Source of the DNA: Zhengitettix transpicula
Lineage: Eukaryota; Arthropoda; Insecta; Orthoptera; Tetrigidae
DNA length: 64,000 nucleotides
Reading direction: 5' to 3'
NCBI GenBank assembly: GCA_037074705.1
Contig: CM073590.1
Span: 53,957,895-54,021,894 of the forward strand
The notes below the pieces were generated by a model. It ran no database searches. It was not told the origin of the DNA and saw nothing but the letters and a program-made list of their open reading frames with translations. The stretch's first letter is position 1; every line of letters starts with the position of its first letter. Shown piece by piece: positions 58,001 through 64,000 of this stretch. The position numbers and the translations under genes were made by a program.

Positions 58001-58860
58001 TACTACAAAGGCTAAAAAGGAATATTACATTTTACCTTATTGACCGTTACGTTGTGGCGACTATTGCTCTACCTTCGTCAATCAAATAATGTGTCAAACC
58101 GACCGTCAAATTGAAAACAACAAACCGCACTCTCTGCACTTATCTGAATTAAGCCGAGACGTAACGACAATGATCGAACACCATCGAGTAAATCTAACTC
58201 GGTACATTGCCTAATTTAGTTTACTCTGCATGAATTTTATGTTTTTTTATGTATTTTTTATTTCTTTATATTCACCATAATACTTAATAAATAATAGGTA
58301 ATATATTTTTACAGTACTGTAATAATAAGCTCGGTAGCTGTTCTTATTACAATGAAAGTAGGAGGTGAAGTTCGCCGGAACTGCGATGAACTTGAAGATC
58401 CAGTAGAGCGGTGTTCACCTCCAAGAAGGATACTTTGTCAAGGATTGACGATAGGAAAGAAGGTTCTCCGGAATGTGGAGTCGTGTTGGAGCTAAGTCCA
58501 ACTTTCAGGACTGCGAGGAAGTACTGGCTGCAGGGAGACGGACTTGAACTGCAGTATAGTAGAATCAGACAACCACTATGTCTGAGTAGATTACATGAAC
58601 TGCCTTATAGGAGTTGTGCCTCAGGTTTTAATACATCTGGGCATGACCCATATTCCACAGCTGAGGAAGTTCGCGAATCAGTAAAAGCAAGCGTCAGCGC
58701 TCTGAATTGAGACACCTCGCTTGCAGTTGCGACTGCTTACTCCAAATTCCTCGCATACTTAATACTACATTACAGTACATTTAAAATAAAAAATGCAGAT
58801 ATTTTCTAAAAAGCGGGACATTTTTAAAAATCGGCGGGACGCGGGTCAGTCCACCAAAAA
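58001..58860. other. 5' side of the hAT-derived element and unassigned sequence
   Basis: At 58815-58870 there are three close copies of a GCGGGAC box (AAAAGCGGGACATTTTT, CGGCGGGACGCGGG, AAAAGCGGGACGTGTGG), as in subterminal repeats of a DNA transposon. The matching end was not found. A 99-codon open frame (58411-58710) has no recognisable product. Confidence 0.35.
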
Positions 58861-60350
58861 GCGGGACGTGTGGTTACTTTATAGTAGCGTCTCCCCAACA
58901 ACTTCCCAAAGAGAAGCTCTCCGCTGACCAAACTCCCCTCCCATCAACCTGCTCTACCCTTGCATTTTTTTGGTTTACAGCTTTCCTGTGTTTCTAAAGG
59001 AAAAAAAAAATGATTCGACGGGTTAGGAATCGGTATAGCCAGGTCCGCCTGGAAACCATTTAAGAAATTTTGCAAAAGTATAACGAAGTCTTCGAGAGAG
59101 CTCTAGGACAACATAATGGACTTCCTGTAACAGTGGAATTGGAGTCGGAAGCTGCGCCTGTATTCTTAAAAAGCTGACCAGTGTCATACGCCATCCGAAA
59201 TAAGTTTTGAGCCGGAACTGAACCGATTAGTCGCACAGAGTTCTAGTGCCGGTACGTCATTCCACTTGGGCTACGGCGAACTGTTCCAGTTTTAAATGAA
59301 AATGGATCAATGCGACTATAAAAGTAAGGTAAACAAAGCAGCGAAGGCGAATTAATACACTCTACCTCGAATCGATGATGGACGACCAAAATGGGACCCC
59401 ACAGCCAGTTGGGACATCACCAGGGCCGAGAACAATTCAGGAAGATTGCGGAGTTGATTCAGTCGCAACAACTCATGGCAGGCCTTTGAGACCAAGAACA
59501 CCTGCGGCTTCTTTTAGGCGTGTGCAACCACAGCGGTTGCTGCATTATGGATGGTGTCAATTTGGGAGGAGTTTCTTATTTGCTGGTCTATACAAGATGC
59601 TTTCACAGTCGACTTTTGAATGAATTATCTGTCAGCTCCCCAATTTTTACACGCAATGACAAAAATGAATTTGTTTAGTCTGAGCTTGTAATTCTTAACA
59701 ATGGAGTTTATCAATGGAAAGTTTGTGCATCAACTGCTAGCCCAAGGATATTAAAATTGTTGACATACTTGAATGGAACACATAATTCTAACCTCTCTTG
59801 ACAAAGGGGGCTAAGGCCCTCAAAAATTAGAGAATTTTTAGATTCCTCACCCCAACTGTTGATTCCTGGTCTTTGCTCTCTCTCTTTCCTATCAAAATTT
59901 GTTATATACATACATATATATTTGTTTGGTGGGTGTATGAGTATATATTCATGCATGTATATTTCAATTTTTCCTGTTCTGACCTTTTCTTGACAGAATT
60001 AGTTTTTTTTTGTGTGTCTATTTCTAACAGCTGACCTGCCAGAGTTTGAATTTTATACCAGGATCGGCCGGTTAGCACTTCTAAAAATTCAAGCTTTATC
60101 TTGTGCAGCACTGAATTTCAGGTTGAACAATAAAAAGTGTGTTGTGTAATGCATAAAGAAACATAAAATTCAATCTATGTTTCCTATCCTATTTTGTGTA
60201 TGTACATTATCCTTATAAATATAATGCAATTGTCATAAAAATAATTTGTTATATAAAGTAAATGGAGTGTTCAGCTTTCAAGAATGTAAAGAAATTGGAG
60301 TCACTTTTTACGAAGCTATCATTCCTCTTTTCCTGCACCTTGTATGTGTT
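58861..60350. other. unassigned stretch with one family A repeat (59780-59920)
   Basis: The family A copy contains GGGGGCTAAGGCCCTCAAAAATT, ACCCCAACTGTTGATTCCTGG and CTCTCTTTCCTATCAAAATTTG. Open frames such as 59375-59623 are not recognised. Confidence 0.4.
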
Positions 60351-60360
60351 CTATTTCAGG

Positions 60361-60723
60361 TAGAGATATTAACTGCAGAAGAAAATGCACAACACAAATT
60401 AAGATTTTCTAACTTCTAGAATCAATTTTTAATAATCTGGTTCCTATTAGGATACGAACTATGTCACATGCCCTACCTTATTGCTAATTTTTAAATAACT
60501 AACTCCTTTGATTAAAAAATATTTTTTTAACAGGTTGTTTGCTTTAATCAGCTACCAAGAACAATCAATCATTAAAAAGTTATCAGTGAAATATAAATTT
60601 ACAGAAAACAATGAAGATTGTAATTGCTTAAAAAAGAAATTGAAAGCTTTCCTGGTGTAGTTGCTAAAGAAAATGTTCAATGGTTCCACTCAGGTTCACA
60701 GTTGGTTATAAAGGAAATGAAGG
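60361..60723 (+). CDS. possible exon segments, unidentified
   Basis: Two exon-like segments are visible. After TGTTCTATTTCAG (60347-60359), VEILTAEENAQHKLRFSNF is open to TAG at 60418. Further on, an open stretch KKEIESFPGVVAKENVQWFH (60627 on) ends ATGAAG|GTATTT near 60723. No acceptor is in the right frame for the second segment, so one or both may be decayed. The product is unknown. Confidence 0.2.
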
Positions 60724-60776
60724 TATTTAAAAAACACAAAACTTTTTTTTTTACTTATTTAAATAAAAATTTTATC

Positions 60777-62124
60777 TCAATGAATATTTTGCAATTGTTG
60801 TTGCACATGCTTCTTTGAATGTGTAATTAAATTACTTTGGAACGTGAAGTCTGCACCACATTTATTGCATTTGTAAGGTCGTCGGCCTGTATGTAACATT
60901 CGGTGTTTTGTAAGATTACTCTTATCAATAAATCCCTTACCACAACTCTCACATTTAAAGGGCTTCACACCTGTGTGTTGAAATACATGTTTTTTTAAAT
61001 CACCATTACGAACAAATCCTTTTCCACACGCTTCACATTTATATGGTCTTAAACCAGAATGTAACATAGTATGAGTTTTGAGGTCATCATTGCGAGGAAA
61101 TCCAGCCCCACATGTACCACATTTATAAGGACGTTCTCCTGTATGTAATCGCAAGTGTTTAGTTAAGTTACTTTTATGGTTAAAGTTCCTCCAGCATGTT
61201 TCACACTTGAAAGGTTTTAAACCTGAATGAACCATAGCATGACGCTTGAGATCATCATTCTTGGCAAATCCTTTTCCGCATACAGTGCATTTCTTTGGTT
61301 TTTCTGCATTGTGTTTAGCCATATGAGTTTTGTGGCTGTCTTCACTAGTAAATCCTATACCACAAGCAGTGCATCGGTAGAGAGCAACCATGGAATGCCG
61401 TAATACTGTATTTGATTCTCCATCCACTGACAGATCTAGAGGATCTTTAACTTCTGTTTCTGAAAGCAAAGATTATTGGACACAGTTAAGCCAATATAAA
61501 CTACTGGTGTCCTAATATAACATATTTGTAACATTTATAGTTTTAGTTTATCAATGATTCATTCTTATCATAAAATCATGTGTTTTTGATGGTGAACAAG
61601 GTAATTTGGGAGAGTTTCTACACAGGATATTAAACTCCTTTGGAAACAGTGATGATGCATAGTGTTCATTTGATGGAATCAATTGGCTGTTGCTTTAAGA
61701 TAAATGGACACAAAATGAATCTGCCAAGAATTTGTATTTATATGATGAAGAAAAGTAATGTAAAGGAATGTGAAAGTTGTATTGATGTGAAGTTGGGATA
61801 GTCAATGACTGTGACAGATCTCACGACTCACAAGAATTAGGCTAGAAGGGATCTTTTCCTGCCATTGAAATAATTGCCTATTTTGCAATAAATTCTAGAA
61901 ACAATTTGTGTTTATTAAAACAATTATATTTTAATAAAAACATCCCCAATCAAGAAGTGATAGATTTTAATATTTAAAAAAAAATTGGTTTGCAAATACG
62001 ATACACAAGTATATTTAAAAAAGTAATAATATTTTAGATTTAATGCAAAAACACTGTAGGTAAGTAACAGCTTTGTTTATAAGTAAATCACTGACTTGTA
62101 ATTACCTTTTACAGTTTTTTTCAT
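60777..62124 (-). CDS. C2H2 zinc-finger protein, seven fingers, two coding exons
   Basis: The large exon (61459-60777) follows a CTTTGCTTTCAG acceptor. The best upstream exon is only 19 coding nt (62124-62106): an ATG followed by AAAAAAACTGTAAAAG and a GTAATT donor. Joining gives MKKTVKETEVKDPLDLSVDG in frame, 233 residues in total. Seven C2H2 fingers follow from residue about 35, the first being YRCTACGIGF. They are joined by TGERPYK, SGLKPFK and TGVKPFK type linkers, and the last ends HSKKHVQQQLQNIH. Finger helices alternate between NDDLKRH/NGDLKKH and KSNLTKH types, which suggests internal duplication. It is presumably a nuclear DNA-binding regulator, but the target cannot be told from sequence. 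Further 5' exons are possible because an acceptor (TCTTCTTCAG) lies 2 nt before the ATG. Confidence 0.85.
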
Positions 62125-63446
62125 TTCTGAAGAAGACAAACTGTAATCAAAATATGTTATATTAATAATACGTAACAATAGCCTTTAAAATATAGTGCTA
62201 AAAATTTATTTAAATTAAATCAACAAACATAAGTTTTATTAAAACCATTAAACTTTGTATAATAGGAAATTCCAAGTTAAAATAACATAAATTGCTTAAA
62301 AAAAGAGAGTAGTAAATTACATTCATTCAGTATCTTATGTTAACCTTTAACTACTCCCATCGTCTACTGACAATTAGAGTCGTACTCGTTCATCATGGAT
62401 ACCGCCCCTGGAAGATATCATTTTCATCATGAGATATAGTGTCCATTCTTGATGAACTGGGTGTGAAGATTTTTCTGTCATCTCAGATACTAATAAAAAT
62501 GTCTAAGATCCTTTGGAGTCAACCAGTGAAGATAGGCAAGAGAGAACCAGTATTAGATTTGGAGCAGATTAAATTTTGCACTACCAGAACTTGACTAAAC
62601 CAGGGCTGGAATAAGTGATGAAGAAAAAAATTGCTCCTGTACGAATCTATTTCAGATTGTGATTCTAAAAATTCAATTATAATGTAAAATGCAAGTGTGT
62701 TTAATATTATTGCCATGTGTTTTTTGAAAAGTTCGGTTGATTTTACACTTATATTTATCCTTAAAGCTTCATGGCTTCTTGCAGTTTTCTTGAGTCTTCG
62801 TAATGACATCATTATTTGTTCTTTTTTTCTTTTATTATAGCCATCATATCTTTCTGTCTTTGATTAGCATTATTATAGTATGAATGAATGAAACTAACAT
62901 TTGTTAACATAGCACTTTCAAACAATTGTTAACTTCTATAATTTGAGACTTTCCATTAATTATTTACTTCTAAGACTATCAAAATTAAGCAATAATTTCA
63001 AAAACTAGTGAGATAAACGAATGCTTATAATAATTTAATTAAACCCAACATATTGCTTAAGATTATAAAATCAATAAACAATTAATAAATGTACTATTGA
63101 TATTCTCTCTCTGATAATCGAAGCAAGAAGAAGATATGAGTGAAGACCAAATGCAAGCATACTTACCTCAAATGCCTCTATTTATGGGGAAAAAAAGTAT
63201 TATACTCTAGGACAAAAGATGTGCAGATTTTCATAAAAATTAAAAGTATTTCCTTTTTAAGAGTTTGTATCTACAGCAAACTCCAAGAGATGAGTTGATA
63301 TGCAAATTAAATCATGTGGAATGAATTTAGGACCAATTAATGTTTGTGTGCACAATTCAATTCCAGACATCGTCATTTCCAAATATATAATAATTGGAGA
63401 TATATATATATATGATATTAGTAAGGATGTGACATTGTCAAAAATA
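62125..63446. other. upstream region of the zinc-finger gene, nothing else recognised
   Basis: AT-rich sequence that should contain 5' UTR exons and promoter. No element or domain is recognised. Confidence 0.35.
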
Positions 63447-63455
63447 ATTGCAATA

Positions 63456-63729
63456 ATGGTATGGAAAGGTTGTGGCTTACCTGAAAGTGAAGTGCAGTGT
63501 CGCCATAAGGAACTGAAGTTATTCTTCAAATTTTCGGAGGCTCTCAGCCTCCTTCTTCAGGACTGCAGTCCGCAGCCGGCTGGTGCACGGAATGGTGTAA
63601 CACTCCTTCCTGAAGAAGGAGGCTGAGAGCCTCTGAAAATTTGAAGAACAACCTCCAGTTCCTTATGGCAACACTGCACTTCACTTTCAGGTAAGCCACA
63701 ACCTATCTCTCTTTCCTTTCCATACCAAT
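63456..63729. mobile_element. foldback MITE (family B), near-perfect palindrome with 9-bp target duplication
   Basis: Flanking copies of ATTGCAATA (63447-63455 and 63730-63738) bracket a 274-bp palindrome. The left arm starts ATGGTATGGAAAGG, the right arm ends CTTTCCTTTCCATACCAAT, and the tip is a GCAGCCGGCTGGTGCACGG segment near 63573. The left arm lacks a 14-bp AAAGAGAGATAGG-type segment present on the right. The right arm carries CTTCACTTTCAGGTAAGCCAC, which is both a good splice acceptor and a good splice donor on the plus strand. Confidence 0.9.
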
Positions 63730-63739
63730 ATTGCAATAT

Positions 63740-64000
63740 TGGATATGGGAAAACATGTAGCAAGTAACGGTTGAAAGTCAGTCAGCAGGTAACAGCAGTG
63801 CAGTGTGGACAGAGAGCTGTGTGAGTGGATGGCTCTAGTCTCACCAAATTTGCTGCTCAAATTAATGAAAGCAAGGAGACAGAAGAAGTTACTAAACTTA
63901 AACAACCATTATACATTGACCACACACTGTTGATGTTTTTTATTTCATGACTCTAGAAATAAATTGGATGAAAAAATAAATTTTAGTAATTTATATTGAA
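63740..64000. other. AT-rich flank, nothing recognised
   Basis: No exon or repeat is recognised in the last 260 bp. Confidence 0.35.

Noticed and set aside
59375..59623. Pro/Arg-rich 82-codon frame as a gene
   Set aside because: No splice sites, no homology recognised, and low-complexity composition.

Overview
This 64 kb window is AT-rich eukaryotic nuclear DNA. It has spliced genes with GT-AG introns and no prokaryotic gene organisation. The mobile-element complement (mariner, hAT with a BED finger, Penelope-like elements with GIY-YIG, jockey-type LINEs, copia, gypsy, Helitron, tRNA-derived SINEs, foldback MITEs) suggests an arthropod, most likely an insect with a large repeat-rich genome. 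The species cannot be named from sequence alone.

Three host genes can be supported. (1) The 3' half of a plus-strand gene has exons at 5111-5235, 14372-14474, 22277-22438 and 22600-22683. Their phases join exactly and the introns are full of transposons. The protein is not securely identified; a kinetochore CENP-I/Mis6-like protein is one low-confidence idea. (2) A complete five-exon DPH5 (diphthine synthase) gene lies on the plus strand at 46141-48883. (3) A seven-finger C2H2 zinc-finger gene lies on the minus strand at 60777-62124. Its start codon sits in a tiny upstream exon.

Most of the rest is layered mobile DNA. 1-5110: a degenerate tandem duplication, a foldback element, an (AT)n tract and an LTR. 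5840-12620: a minus-strand LINE relic, a KRBA2/Ginger-like element with palindromic termini, the 5' end of a gypsy-like element (LTR, primer site, gag), a foldback MITE and a Penelope fragment. 13870-21880: a Penelope-like element with RT and GIY-YIG, a LINE with an SGNH-esterase domain upstream of its endonuclease, SINE and MITE copies. 23270-32440: copia fragments in both orientations, a jockey-type LINE carrying a SINE with a 12-bp target duplication, and a GC-rich LTR-like block. 34900-40130: a probable hAT relic, then two oppositely oriented LINE copies flanking a Penelope element. 40129-45631: a Helitron-like element built from about 18 degenerate units of about 280 bp, itself hit by an LTR. 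49800-53400: a Penelope fragment and a second jockey-type LINE. 55150-58860: a hAT-derived coding region split by a mariner, where removing the mariner restores the reading frame across the junction. 63456-63729: a well-preserved foldback MITE with a 9-bp target duplication.

I see no wholly new gene system. The most interesting signals are the palindromic Ginger-like element, the splice-signal-bearing foldback MITE family and its relative, the Helitron tandem array, the esterase-bearing LINE, the nested mariner/hAT, the LINE-Penelope-LINE palindrome, and the unidentified multi-exon gene.
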